DNA of 64,000 nucleotides from Alistipes indistinctus YIT 12060. GTDB lineage: Bacteria; Bacteroidota; Bacteroidia; Bacteroidales; Rikenellaceae. The stretch lies in the NCBI RefSeq assembly GCF_025144995.1, contig NZ_CP102250.1, positions 372,001 through 436,000 on the forward strand. The letters are read 5' to 3'. Position 1 is the first letter of the stretch; each line of letters starts with the position of its first letter. The notes under the pieces were generated by a model. It searched no databases and had not been told where the DNA came from. It worked only from the letters and a program-made list of their open reading frames with translations. Shown here in pieces: positions 1-7,836 of the stretch. Both the position numbers and the translations under genes were made by a program.

Positions 1-2027
1 ACTGCCCCGTTCAGGTAAGGCGTGAAGGGAATGTCCAATGCTTGCTGCCCGTACTCTGCTTTGCGTCCCAGTTGATCCCATCCGACCAACTTCGTGTGGA
101 GGATGAGCGCGCCCGGATTCTTGTCGGTCATAAACGAAGCGACCAGCGGAACCGCTACTGTGGAGCCGCCTTTGACATCGCTGCAAAGGTCGATTTTCGG
201 AACTATATAGTAAAGGCTGTGGAAGTCGGCCATCGTCATACCCGGTACCAGATCGCTGAGGCCGTCGATCTTCGGTGAACGGTCGTATTTCACATAACCG
301 TTCCATTCGTTGATCACGTCGTGGTGTTCGGTATAGAGCCAGCCGCACACTTTCGGGTGTGAACGAAAACCGTTCATCATGATGTGATAGTCCCAGGTGA
401 AATCCACATCGCCGGTACTTCCTTTGTAACCCCACACGTTGCCGCACTCGCTGTTGAACATCGGTTCGCCCCCTTGGCGGTTGCCTCCGATGTAGTTGTG
501 GGTCGAACCGGGATACGTGTTGTCGTCGAATTGCGCGATCGTCTCCTCCCACTGATAACCCGGATGATAGCCGTGCCATGTGTTCAGGTCGGTCTGGACA
601 TGATCTTCGTTGCAGGGCGAATTGTCCTCGACCAACCGCGAAGGATCGAGCTTCTTCGTCTCGTGGTACATGCTGCGTACCCACTCCTGCGTTTCCGGCA
701 GGAAAGCCCGTTTAGGTTTGCCTTTTTCGTCGGTTCCTCCGGTATTGGTGAACAGACCCCACGTTTCGTTGAAATTAACCCATGAGAAAATCGACGGGTG
801 GTTGTAGTCTCGCTTGACCTGTGCACGCATGCAGTGTTCCCAATCCTTCTTTGCGGAATCGGTCGGTTCGCCCCAGAAATTCGGCGTGTCGGCCATGATC
901 AGCAGGCCCAGTTTGTCGGCCCAGTAAAGTTTGCGGGGCACTTCGACTTTAATGTGGATACGGTTGCCGTTTAGTCCGAGGCGTTTCGACAGAAGAATCT
1001 CGTCGCGCATGAACTCGTCGCTCGGGAAGGTATAGTAGCCCTCGGGATGATAGCTTTGGTCCAGGCACAGTTGCAGGTAGACCGGCTTGTTGTTCAGCGC
1101 TACATAAGGATAATCCGAGCCGGGCAGCATCGTGGTGCTGATTTTTCGTTGGCCGAAATAGCTGTCTACCTGGTCCTGCGGTTGTCCGTTTGCATACAGG
1201 CTGACCGTAGTTTCGTACAGATACGGGTCGTCCAGCTCCCAGAGACGCTGGTCGGACAACGGGATTTCGAACTCTTGTACGGTCGATTTTTTTGCCTTTC
1301 CTTTCGGTTGGTAGGTGAAATCCGTTTGTTCCCCGTTTTTGAATTTGATCCGGATGGTCGCATCTTTGGCGGGAACGCCATTCAGCCCTACTTGTACTTT
1401 GACCGCTGAGCGGTCGATGTCGGGTGTGAAATGCACGTAATCGATGTAGTCGTTCCCACGCGCTTCGAGGTAAACCGTCTGCCAGATGCCGCGCGCGTTG
1501 CCGTAGCCCTGTTTGCCTGCGAGCCGGTCGTTGCCGCCTTTATCTTCCACGCCGATAACGAGGTTTTGCGGCATGCCGAATTGCAGGTTGGGCGTCAGTT
1601 CGAATTCGAACGGTGTATAGCCTCCTTCATGCGCTCCGAGGTAGCGACCGTTGAGCCACACTTTGGTTCCCCAGTCCGCTGCGCCGATTACCAGGAAAAC
1701 ACGTTTGCCCCGCCACGATTCGGGGATGGAGACCTGCCGCGCGTACCAGGCGGAATCCCCGAGATTGGCCACGCCCGAAAGCGGGGAACCCCATGGGAAC
1801 GGGACGTTGATCGTATGGTCGAAAGTGCCGGTTTGTCCTGTCTGAAGTGCTTTCTGGGCCAGTGCTTCGTTAAATGTAAAAGCCCACGGGCCGTTGAGAT
1901 TGATCCATTCGGACCGTTCGAAATCCGGACGCGGATGTTCAGGCAGCGGAATTTTTGCGACGGTGCGGCCCAGAGAGACCGTAGCCGCCAATGCCAACAG
2001 GCAACATAGGAATAGATTTCTTTTCAT
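1..2027 (-). CDS. Glycoside hydrolase family 2 protein (beta-galactosidase/beta-glucuronidase type), 3' end outside window
   Basis: A secreted or periplasmic exo-glycosidase that removes terminal sugars from glycans. The reading frame runs off the left edge, so about 675 N-terminal codons are visible. A signal peptide covers about residues 1-20. Next comes the GH2 sugar-binding jelly roll (motif WINLNGPW near residue 41), an Ig-like domain and the TIM barrel. In the barrel, E421 in NFNETWG fits the acid/base and E527 in FNSECG fits the nucleophile of the retaining GH2 mechanism. The start at 2027 is chosen because the signal peptide begins there and a -7 element lies about 50 bases upstream. 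No SusC/SusD partner is visible, so it may belong to a locus to the left. The exact substrate cannot be read from sequence. Confidence 0.9.
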   Translation of the reverse strand, partial: MKRNLFLCCLLALAATVSLGRTVAKIPLPEHPRPDFERSEWINLNGPWAFTFNEALAQKALQTGQTGTFDHTINVPFPWGSPLSGVANLGDSAWYARQVSIPESWRGKRVFLVIGAADWGTKVWLNGRYLGAHEGGYTPFEFELTPNLQFGMPQNLVIGVEDKGGNDRLAGKQGYGNARGIWQTVYLEARGNDYIDYVHFTPDIDRSAVKVQVGLNGVPAKDATIRIKFKNGEQTDFTYQPKGKAKKSTVQEFEIPLSDQRLWELDDPYLYETTVSLYANGQPQDQVDSYFGQRKISTTMLPGSDYPYVALNNKPVYLQLCLDQSYHPEGYYTFPSDEFMRDEILLSKRLGLNGNRIHIKVEVPRKLYWADKLGLLIMADTPNFWGEPTDSAKKDWEHCMRAQVKRDYNHPSIFSWVNFNETWGLFTNTGGTDEKGKPKRAFLPETQEWVRSMYHETKKLDPSRLVEDNSPCNEDHVQTDLNTWHGYHPGYQWEETIAQFDDNTYPGSTHNYIGGNRQGGEPMFNSECGNVWGYKGSTGDVDFTWDYHIMMNGFRSHPKVCGWLYTEHHDVINEWNGYVKYDRSPKIDGLSDLVPGMTMADFHSLYYIVPKIDLCSDVKGGSTVAVPLVASFMTDKNPGALILHTKLVGWDQLGRKAEYGQQALDIPFTPYLNGA

Positions 2028-2076
2028 TGAGATAGCTTTAGGTGGAGAGTTGATCCTTCAGTTTGTTCAAGGAATC

Positions 2077-2084
2077 CAAAATTA
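2077..2084 (-). promoter_or_regulatory. Putative -7 element for the GH2 gene
   Basis: Minus-strand TAATTTTG fits the Bacteroidetes -7 consensus TAnnTTTG and would start transcription roughly 45 bases before the GH2 start codon. No clear -33 TTTG is seen. Confidence 0.45.
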
Positions 2085-2132
2085 AGCAAAAGAAGAGCAA
2101 CGACAAAATTTTAAAATTGATAAATAAATCCT

Positions 2133-2140
2133 TACCTTTG
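2133..2140 (+). promoter_or_regulatory. Putative -7 element for fabG
   Basis: TACCTTTG matches TAnnTTTG and lies 57 bases upstream of the fabG ATG. An AT-rich stretch precedes it, but a well-spaced -33 TTTG is not obvious. Confidence 0.5.
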
Positions 2141-2197
2141 GTCATCAGCAACAGGCTGAAAACGTTATAAATTTACTCACCTATTTAAGAGAAACGG

Positions 2198-2944
2198 ATG
2201 AAACTACTTGAAGGAAAAGTTGCCGTGGTTACCGGTGCTGCACGCGGTATCGGCAAGGCGATTGCGATGAAGTTCGCTCAGGAAGGGGCTTCGGTAGCCT
2301 TTACCGACCTGAAGGCGGATGAGAATTTCCAGAACACAGAAAAAGAGCTGCAGGCGCTCGGCGTCAAAGCTAAGGGATATACCTCCAATGCCGCCGATTT
2401 CGAGGACACCGCCAAGGTGGTCTCCGAGATCGTCAAGGACTTCGGCCGGATTGACGTACTGGTCAACAATGCCGGCATTACCCGCGATGGCCTGATGATG
2501 CGCATGAGCGAGCAGCAGTGGGATATGGTGATCAATGTGAACCTGAAGTCCGCGTTTAACTTCATCCATGCGGTCACTCCCATCATGATGAAGCAGAAGA
2601 ACGGCAGCATCATCAACATGGCTTCGGTTGTCGGTGTGTCGGGCAATGCCGGACAGGCTAACTATTCGGCATCGAAAGCGGGTCTGATCGGTCTGGCCAA
2701 ATCTATTGCGAAAGAGCTCGGTTCACGCGGTATCCGTGCCAACGCGATTGCTCCTGGTTTCATCATCACCGACATGACTGCACAGCTTTCGCAGGAAGTG
2801 CGCGACGAATGGGCCCAGAAGATTCCGCTGCGCCGCGGCGGTACGCCTGAGGATGTGGCTAACGCCGCTCTGTTCCTCGCTTCCGACCTGTCGGGTTATG
2901 TCAGTGGACAGACCATTCACGTATGCGGTGGTATGAATACCTGA
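2198..2944 (+). CDS. fabG: 3-oxoacyl-[acyl-carrier-protein] reductase
   Basis: Cytosolic NADPH-dependent reduction of 3-oxoacyl-ACP to 3-hydroxyacyl-ACP in the fatty acid elongation cycle. At 248 residues it has the usual FabG length. The Rossmann glycine motif TGAARGIG is at 12-19, NNAG at 90-93, and the catalytic residues are S143, Y156 and K160. It is monocistronic here, with a -7 element upstream and a hairpin terminator directly after the stop, and is not next to other fab genes. Short-chain dehydrogenases are a large family, but the overall sequence is FabG-like throughout, so the assignment is firm. A role with another acyl-ACP or acyl-CoA substrate cannot be excluded. Confidence 0.93.
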   Translation: MKLLEGKVAVVTGAARGIGKAIAMKFAQEGASVAFTDLKADENFQNTEKELQALGVKAKGYTSNAADFEDTAKVVSEIVKDFGRIDVLVNNAGITRDGLMMRMSEQQWDMVINVNLKSAFNFIHAVTPIMMKQKNGSIINMASVVGVSGNAGQANYSASKAGLIGLAKSIAKELGSRGIRANAIAPGFIITDMTAQLSQEVRDEWAQKIPLRRGGTPEDVANAALFLASDLSGYVSGQTIHVCGGMNT

Positions 2945-2973
2945 TTTTGAGGACAAAGGATTTTTATCGCGAT

Positions 2974-3000
2974 AACGCCGCTCCTTTAAGGAGCGGCGTT
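2974..3000 (+). terminator. Hairpin terminator after fabG
   Basis: A perfect 12-bp inverted repeat (2974-2985 with 2989-3000) with a 3-base loop lies 30 bases after the fabG stop. The following T-run is weak. Confidence 0.6.
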
Positions 3001-3149
3001 ACTCGTTTGATTGCAAGCGGATTGTAGCTAAAGGTTGTACGGCCGGCCGGAAAAAACGGTTAAAAACCTAAAATAAAATGAGATTCCTATTGCTTTCCCG
3101 AACTTTTTGCTTTTCTTTGTGCTGAAACATTCTTTTAATTTTATTTTTT

Positions 3150-3350
3150 ATGAAAGGTACAGTAAAATGGTTTGATTCGGCCAAAGGTTATGGCTTCATC
3201 AAAACCGAAGAAGGTAGCGACATTTTCGTTCACTACACAGGTATTAACAAAGATGGCTTCCGCGGTTTGGAAGAAGGCCAGAATGTCGAGTTCGAAGTGG
3301 GCGAAGGCAAGAAGGGCGAGCAGGCTGTTAACGTTAACGTAATAGAATAA
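3150..3350 (+). CDS. Cold-shock protein, CspA family
   Basis: A 66-residue single cold-shock domain, an OB-fold single-stranded nucleic acid chaperone acting in the cytosol. RNP1 (KGYGFI, 12-17) and RNP2 (DIFVHY, 24-29) are intact, and the length is that of a minimal Csp. The 5' side carries a long AT-rich untranslated stretch of about 100 bases or more. That is common in csp genes, where the leader controls translation, but no specific element was recognised. A strong bidirectional terminator follows. The family assignment is certain; whether it is cold-induced cannot be told from the sequence. Confidence 0.95.
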   Translation: MKGTVKWFDSAKGYGFIKTEEGSDIFVHYTGINKDGFRGLEEGQNVEFEVGEGKKGEQAVNVNVIE

Positions 3351-3396
3351 TTCGGTATTTTCAAGATACTTAATTTAGACTATTAGAAGTAAAAAA

Positions 3397-3420
3397 GAGA
3401 GGGTCCCGTGGAACCCTCTC
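3397..3420. terminator. Bidirectional terminator between csp and lipoprotein gene
   Basis: An 8-bp GC-rich stem (3397-3404 with 3413-3420) is flanked by an A-run on the left and a T-run on the right. It can therefore terminate both the plus-strand csp gene and the minus-strand lipoprotein gene. Confidence 0.75.
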
Positions 3421-3442
3421 TTTTTGTTTGCCTGCGGAAAGG

Positions 3443-3991
3443 CTATTTCTTGGCTGCCGGAGCGGGTGTGCCCTGAAGTTCCTGGGCGCATTGCTGCAGC
3501 ATGACGATGATAATGTCGGTCGTCCCCGGATCGACACACATGTCCTGTGCGAAGGTTGCCGGCTGCGGATAGGCTTCTTTCACCTTGCCGGTGAAGCATG
3601 TGTAAAACGCGCTGATTTGATCCGGCGTCAGGTCTGCCGGCAGAATGCCGATCGACTGCAGCTGCGGGTAAGGGAATACCAGCGGGAGATTCTCGTAGTT
3701 GGCACCGAGCATCTCCGTCGTACAATTGATCATCACTGAGGTCAGCGTATCCGTTTTCCCCGTTAGCTTGTCGTACTTGTTGTAATCGGGATAGGTGCCT
3801 TCGACGGTGGTTACGACGCAATTTTCGATATTAGCAAAATTGTTGTCTTCCATGTGCTTGAGCATGGTTTTCTCTTTGTGGGCACGTACGACTTCTTTCA
3901 CTTCGGTACGTTCCTTGTCGGTCCATTGTTTGGTTTGCGCGCAGGAAACCAGTACCAGAATAGCGGATAACGCCAGTACAATTTTTTTCAT
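3443..3991 (-). CDS. Hypothetical lipoprotein
   Basis: Function not recognised. The 182-residue product starts with a lipoprotein signal peptide (MKKIVLAL to lipobox LVSC, lipidated Cys near residue 17). It is therefore expected in the inner or outer membrane, facing the periplasm. The body is a mixed alpha/beta sequence of about 150 residues with several scattered cysteines, followed by a short Pro/Ala/Lys tail. An in-frame ATG exists 17 codons upstream (4042), but the start at 3991 is preferred because it places the signal peptide at the N-terminus. It is transcribed alone, from a -7 element at 4069-4076 to the shared terminator at 3397-3420. Confidence 0.8.
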   Translation of the reverse strand: MKKIVLALSAILVLVSCAQTKQWTDKERTEVKEVVRAHKEKTMLKHMEDNNFANIENCVVTTVEGTYPDYNKYDKLTGKTDTLTSVMINCTTEMLGANYENLPLVFPYPQLQSIGILPADLTPDQISAFYTCFTGKVKEAYPQPATFAQDMCVDPGTTDIIIVMLQQCAQELQGTPAPAAKK

Positions 3992-4068
3992 CTTGATTGG
4001 AATTAGATTAAACGTTTCAGTCGATTCGTTGTAAGTTATCATTATAAATGCGATACTGCGTTTTTAAA

Positions 4069-4076
4069 CAAATTTA
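4069..4076 (-). promoter_or_regulatory. Putative -7 element for the lipoprotein gene
   Basis: Minus-strand TAAATTTG fits TAnnTTTG and gives a leader of about 70 bases to the preferred start at 3991. Confidence 0.45.
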
Positions 4077-4172
4077 GTACCAAAATACAACGGCGGGCAG
4101 GGACGCACTGAAGGCTTTGCGGTTTTTTCCCGTTAAGGTGCAATTCGGATGGGTTTTCTTCCGTTTTTCAAT

Positions 4173-4180
4173 TACATTTG
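4173..4180 (+). promoter_or_regulatory. Putative -7 element for the YjbR-family gene
   Basis: TACATTTG fits TAnnTTTG, 92 bases upstream of the ATG at 4273. No clear -33 element accompanies it. Confidence 0.35.
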
Positions 4181-4272
4181 TTCTGTCGCCGGACAGGTAA
4201 GCCGCCGGATGCTTCTCATGTACGGCTGATGCCTGTTTGAAAGAGAAACGATACTTATTCAAAGCTCTGTTT

Positions 4273-4644
4273 ATGGACATCCTGGAATTACGTGAATATT
4301 GCCTGGCATTGCCGTTGGCTGAAGAGACCACACCGTTCGATGAAATGACGCTGGTGTACAAGGTCGCAGGCAAGATGTTCCTGTTGACGGATATGGCCGA
4401 TTTTCGCTGGATCAACGTCAAATGCGATCCGGACCGTGCGGTCGAGTTGCGGGACCGTTATGCGGAGGTGAAAGAAGGGTATCACATGAACAAACGCCAC
4501 TGGAATACAGTGGATATGGCCGGAAACTTACCCGAACCGCTGATTCGGGAGTGGATCCTCGATTCTTATCGGTTGGTGGTGAATTCCCTGCCGCGTGCCA
4601 AGCGGGAAACGCTGTTGCGGCTGTTGGAGGAGGACAAAACATAA
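4273..4644 (+). CDS. MmcQ/YjbR family protein
   Basis: A 123-residue cytosolic protein of the MmcQ/YjbR family, which has a CyaY-like fold similar to DNA-binding double-wing proteins; its biochemical role is not settled. Family landmarks are present: the N-terminal CLALP segment, NVKCDP in the middle, then the GYHMNKRHWNTV stretch, and SYRLVV near the C-terminus. The start at 4273 is chosen because homology begins there; an upstream in-frame ATG adds 12 residues unlike the family. The alpha/beta hydrolase gene follows after 61 bases and may be co-transcribed. The family call is firm, the function unknown. Confidence 0.88.
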   Translation: MDILELREYCLALPLAEETTPFDEMTLVYKVAGKMFLLTDMADFRWINVKCDPDRAVELRDRYAEVKEGYHMNKRHWNTVDMAGNLPEPLIREWILDSYRLVVNSLPRAKRETLLRLLEEDKT

Positions 4645-4705
4645 ATCCGGGGCTTCGTACAATTCAAAATCGACAATCGTAAAACTAAATAGGTATATAC
4701 TTAAC

Positions 4706-5638
4706 ATGAACCTGACGGAGACGATATTGCCAATGCCGGACGATTACGAGGGGAAAGTGATCGCTACGCTCCTGCGAGCCGACAGCACCGCACCTTCTGA
4801 CCGGGCGGTGCTCTACCTGCATGGTTATATCGATTATTTTTTTCAAACACACATGGCGGAACGGTTTGCCGGCGAAGAGTGGAACTTCTATGCCCTCGAC
4901 CTGCGCAAATACGGCCGCTCCCTCCTGCCCCATCAACATGCCTATTATTGTCGGGACCTGCACGAATATTTTCCGGAAATCGATGCCGCATTAGAGCGGA
5001 TTGCATCGGATGGCAATACGGATATCACGTTGTTGGGACATTCTACCGGGGGGCTGATCGCCGCTTTGTATGCCGCTCAGGGAAGAGAACGGATGAAGGT
5101 CAACCGATTGGTGCTTAACAGTCCGTTTTTCGCTTTCAATGTAGGTTGGTTTAAGCGGGCTGTGGCTGTTCCTGCGGCAGCGTGGCTGAGTCGGCTGATG
5201 CCTTACGCAGCAAAGCGCAATGAGCTTTCCCCGCTGTATTATGTCAGCGTTCACCGCTCGATGAAAGGCGAATGGGATTTTGATCCGCGTCTGAAACCCC
5301 GGCAGGGAGTTCCGCTCTATTTTGCATGGCTCGGCGCAATCCGCCGCGGGCAGCATCAGCTGCGCCGGGGATTGCACCTGGAGATACCGGTGTTGGTCAT
5401 GCATTCTGCTCGTTCGTCGAGGCCCCGCATCTGGAATGACGGTTGCATGCGTACCGATATAGTGCTCAATGTAGCGGACATTCGCCGTTACGGTTGGAAA
5501 CTGGGGGACGATGTGACGGATGTCGCTGTCGAAGGCGGGCTGCATGACCTGGTGCTCTCGCGTGCGGAGGTGCGTGAGCGGGTGTTTAAGGTAATGACCG
5601 AATGGATGAATGAACATACGAACCAAATAAACCATTAA
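4706..5638 (+). CDS. Alpha/beta hydrolase (serine aminopeptidase S33 / monoacylglycerol lipase-like)
   Basis: A 310-residue cytosolic serine hydrolase with no signal peptide. After a short lead-in it shows the oxyanion-side motif LYLHGY and the nucleophile elbow GHSTGG with S113. The histidine in EGGLHDLVLS near the C-terminus completes the triad. The overall pattern resembles the Hydrolase_4 (lysophospholipase/monoacylglycerol lipase) group, so an ester of a lipid or small acid is the likely substrate, but this is only inference. The start at 4706 is used because upstream in-frame codons overlap the previous gene without homology. The L-serine dehydratase gene follows after 7 bases, which suggests co-transcription. 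Confidence 0.85.
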   Translation: MNLTETILPMPDDYEGKVIATLLRADSTAPSDRAVLYLHGYIDYFFQTHMAERFAGEEWNFYALDLRKYGRSLLPHQHAYYCRDLHEYFPEIDAALERIASDGNTDITLLGHSTGGLIAALYAAQGRERMKVNRLVLNSPFFAFNVGWFKRAVAVPAAAWLSRLMPYAAKRNELSPLYYVSVHRSMKGEWDFDPRLKPRQGVPLYFAWLGAIRRGQHQLRRGLHLEIPVLVMHSARSSRPRIWNDGCMRTDIVLNVADIRRYGWKLGDDVTDVAVEGGLHDLVLSRAEVRERVFKVMTEWMNEHTNQINH

Positions 5639-5645
5639 CAGATAG

Positions 5646-6872
5646 ATGGAATCGATCAAACAGATATTCCGGATTGGCAACGGGCCGTCGAGCAGCCACA
5701 CGATGGGGCCGAAACGGGCGGCTGAAATGTTTCTGGCACGTAACCGCGAGGTAGACAGCTTTCGGGTAACGCTTTACGGCAGTTTGGCCGCGACGGGTCG
5801 CGGCCACATGACCGATGTGGCGATTAAATCGGTATTGGAACCGGTAGCTCCGTTGGAGATCGCCTGGAAACCCGAAGTGTTCCTGGATTTTCATCCCAAT
5901 GGCATGCTGTTCGAATCGCTGAAGGCCGACGGCTCGGTAATTCAGGCCTGGACGGTCTACAGTGTCGGCGGAGGGGCTTTGGCCAGTGATGACCTGAGCG
6001 ACCCGCAACCGGAGCACGTATACGGCATGTCAACGGTTTCGGAGATACAGCAATGGTGCGACAAACAGGGCGGTAGCTACTGGGAGTATGTACAACAGTG
6101 CGAAGGCGATGAAATCTGGGATTATCTCGAAGAGGTTTGGCGGGTGATGGTGGATGCTGTTCACCACGGACTCGAGACCGAAGGAATCATTCCCGGAGGA
6201 CTGGGTATCCGGCGCAAGGCTGGCAGCTACCTGATCCGGGCCAACAGCTATTCCGGGACGATGAAGAGCCGAGGACAGGTATATGCGTATGCATTGGCCG
6301 TGTCGGAAGAGAATGCTACAGGAGGCAAAATCGTTACGGCTCCGACCTGCGGTTCGTGCGGTGTATTGCCTGCAGTACTTTATCAAATCAAGGAAACGCG
6401 TAATTTCATCGACAAACGGATTCTCCGGGCTTTGGCGACGGCCGGCCTGTTCGGCAATGTCGTGCGGACGAATGCATCGATCTCAGGAGCCGAGGTGGGG
6501 TGTCAGGGAGAGATAGGCGTTGCTTGTGCAATGGCCGCTGCAGCGGCCTGTCAGTTGTTCGGCGGCTCTCCGGCCCAAATCGAATATGCGGCCGAAATGG
6601 GGTTGGAGCACCACCTTGGGCTCACCTGCGATCCCGTTTGCGGTTTGGTGCAGATTCCGTGTATCGAGCGCAACGCCTTTGCGGCGGCCCGGGCCATGGA
6701 TGCCAACAGCTACTCGACTTTTTCCGACGGCAAACACCGCGTAAGCTTTGACAAAGTGGTCGAGGTGATGAAGCAAACCGGGCATGATTTGCCGAGTCTC
6801 TATAAGGAGACCGCTACGGGCGGTTTGGCCAAATACATGCAGGAGCAGGACGGTTCGTTTAAAACGTTCTAG
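5646..6872 (+). CDS. sdaA: L-serine dehydratase (L-serine ammonia-lyase), iron-sulfur type, single chain
   Basis: Deaminates L-serine to pyruvate and ammonia using a [4Fe-4S] cluster rather than PLP. The 408 residues contain the SdaAB-like N-terminal domain (GNGPSSSHTMGP at 11-22) fused to the SdaAA-like catalytic domain. C286 (GCQGEI), C328 (CDPVCGL) and C339 (PCIERN) match the three cluster ligands of this family, and a further CGSC pair sits at 235-238. The length matches the compact Bacteroidetes form and is shorter than E. coli SdaA. It lies 7 bases after the alpha/beta hydrolase gene and ends before a strong hairpin. Oxygen lability is expected for this cluster type. Confidence 0.94.
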   Translation: MESIKQIFRIGNGPSSSHTMGPKRAAEMFLARNREVDSFRVTLYGSLAATGRGHMTDVAIKSVLEPVAPLEIAWKPEVFLDFHPNGMLFESLKADGSVIQAWTVYSVGGGALASDDLSDPQPEHVYGMSTVSEIQQWCDKQGGSYWEYVQQCEGDEIWDYLEEVWRVMVDAVHHGLETEGIIPGGLGIRRKAGSYLIRANSYSGTMKSRGQVYAYALAVSEENATGGKIVTAPTCGSCGVLPAVLYQIKETRNFIDKRILRALATAGLFGNVVRTNASISGAEVGCQGEIGVACAMAAAAACQLFGGSPAQIEYAAEMGLEHHLGLTCDPVCGLVQIPCIERNAFAAARAMDANSYSTFSDGKHRVSFDKVVEVMKQTGHDLPSLYKETATGGLAKYMQEQDGSFKTF

Positions 6873-6983
6873 GGGGATTCCTGATTATCATTTTTTGATG
6901 CACGCTTCTCCTGCGGTATAGTCGGGAATCGGAGGGTACGTGTAACCATTGCCGACCGGGATACATGATTCGGATAAACGATT

Positions 6984-7014
6984 GGAGGGGAGAGGCATCG
7001 CGCCTCTCCCCTCC
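6984..7014. terminator. Hairpin terminator between sdaA and ferritin-like gene
   Basis: A perfect 13-bp inverted repeat (6984-6996 with 7002-7014) with a 5-base loop lies between convergent genes and probably serves both strands. Flanking T-runs are short. Confidence 0.65.
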
Positions 7015-7041
7015 TCTGTCTTCTATTGCGGCCCCCTCGCT

Positions 7042-7632
7042 TTAGTCCAGTTTCAGGTAGCGGGTGAGGGTCGATTTCAGCGATTCAACGCCTTGCGTCA
7101 GTTTCATTTTGACAAGTTGCTGGTAAAAGAGCTTCAGGTGCAGGCTCTCGTCGGCAATCAGTTTGTCAAGCATTTGCAGGATGGTTTTTGCACTTTTCGA
7201 CTGAGAGGCGATCTTCTCTTGGACCGATTCGTAGAATTGGATGGTCAAAATTTCGTTTTTAATACTGATAACCAATGCTTCGCCGGCATTTTTACCCAGT
7301 TCGAGCTTTTTAGTATTCAGAGGCTGCGGGATTGTACCTTTCAGTTTGATTACTACGTCGCGCACGTTGGCGAAATGCTTCATTTCAACCAATCCTACGC
7401 CCAGTACGAGATCCCCGATCTCTTCGTCGTATAACCCGGCCATCTGGGTGTATTGCAGGATCGCCATTAGTTCCGATTCGCCTTCGCTCTGGAGGGCCGG
7501 ATAAAACCATTCGGGCTTAATCGCTTCGTCATATTGCAGGTCGTCTATATCGGGCCATTCAACACTGGAATCGGAGTATTTAAGTACATCCACTAAGGCA
7601 TCCGCCATCGCATCTACGTAGTTTTTCATCAT
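7042..7632 (-). CDS. Ferritin-like diiron domain protein
   Basis: A 196-residue predicted four-helix-bundle protein of the ferritin-like superfamily. Ligand positions expected for a dinuclear metal site are visible: E54, the ExxH pair E83/H86, E127 and a second ExxH pair E162/H165. That pattern is shared with rubrerythrin-type and manganese-catalase-type domains. No rubredoxin domain or extra cysteines are present, so it is not a full rubrerythrin. A role in peroxide or iron handling is plausible but inferred. Two adjacent ATGs can serve as start (7632 or 7629). It stands alone on the minus strand. Confidence 0.75.
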   Translation of the reverse strand: MMKNYVDAMADALVDVLKYSDSSVEWPDIDDLQYDEAIKPEWFYPALQSEGESELMAILQYTQMAGLYDEEIGDLVLGVGLVEMKHFANVRDVVIKLKGTIPQPLNTKKLELGKNAGEALVISIKNEILTIQFYESVQEKIASQSKSAKTILQMLDKLIADESLHLKLFYQQLVKMKLTQGVESLKSTLTRYLKLD

Positions 7633-7770
7633 GCATGAGTTGTAAGTTGGACAAAAGGTTGATTGGTGTATAATGAATCAAAAAATATACCATATCCGGT
7701 ATTTACAATCATTTAACCTCTGCTTGTGGGATCAAGCTCCCATTGATTCCGCTTCGCCGTCCGGAAACGA

Positions 7771-7800
7771 CAAGCCCCGCATTGGAAAATGCGGGGCTTG
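7771..7800. terminator. Hairpin terminator after yidC
   Basis: A perfect 13-bp inverted repeat (7771-7783 with 7788-7800) with a 4-base loop sits 37 bases beyond the yidC stop. It is the likely end of the DUF349-pyrG-yidC transcript. Confidence 0.65.
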
Positions 7801-7836
7801 CGGCAAGGTTTTTTGTGATGGGAAACCGAAAGGAAG

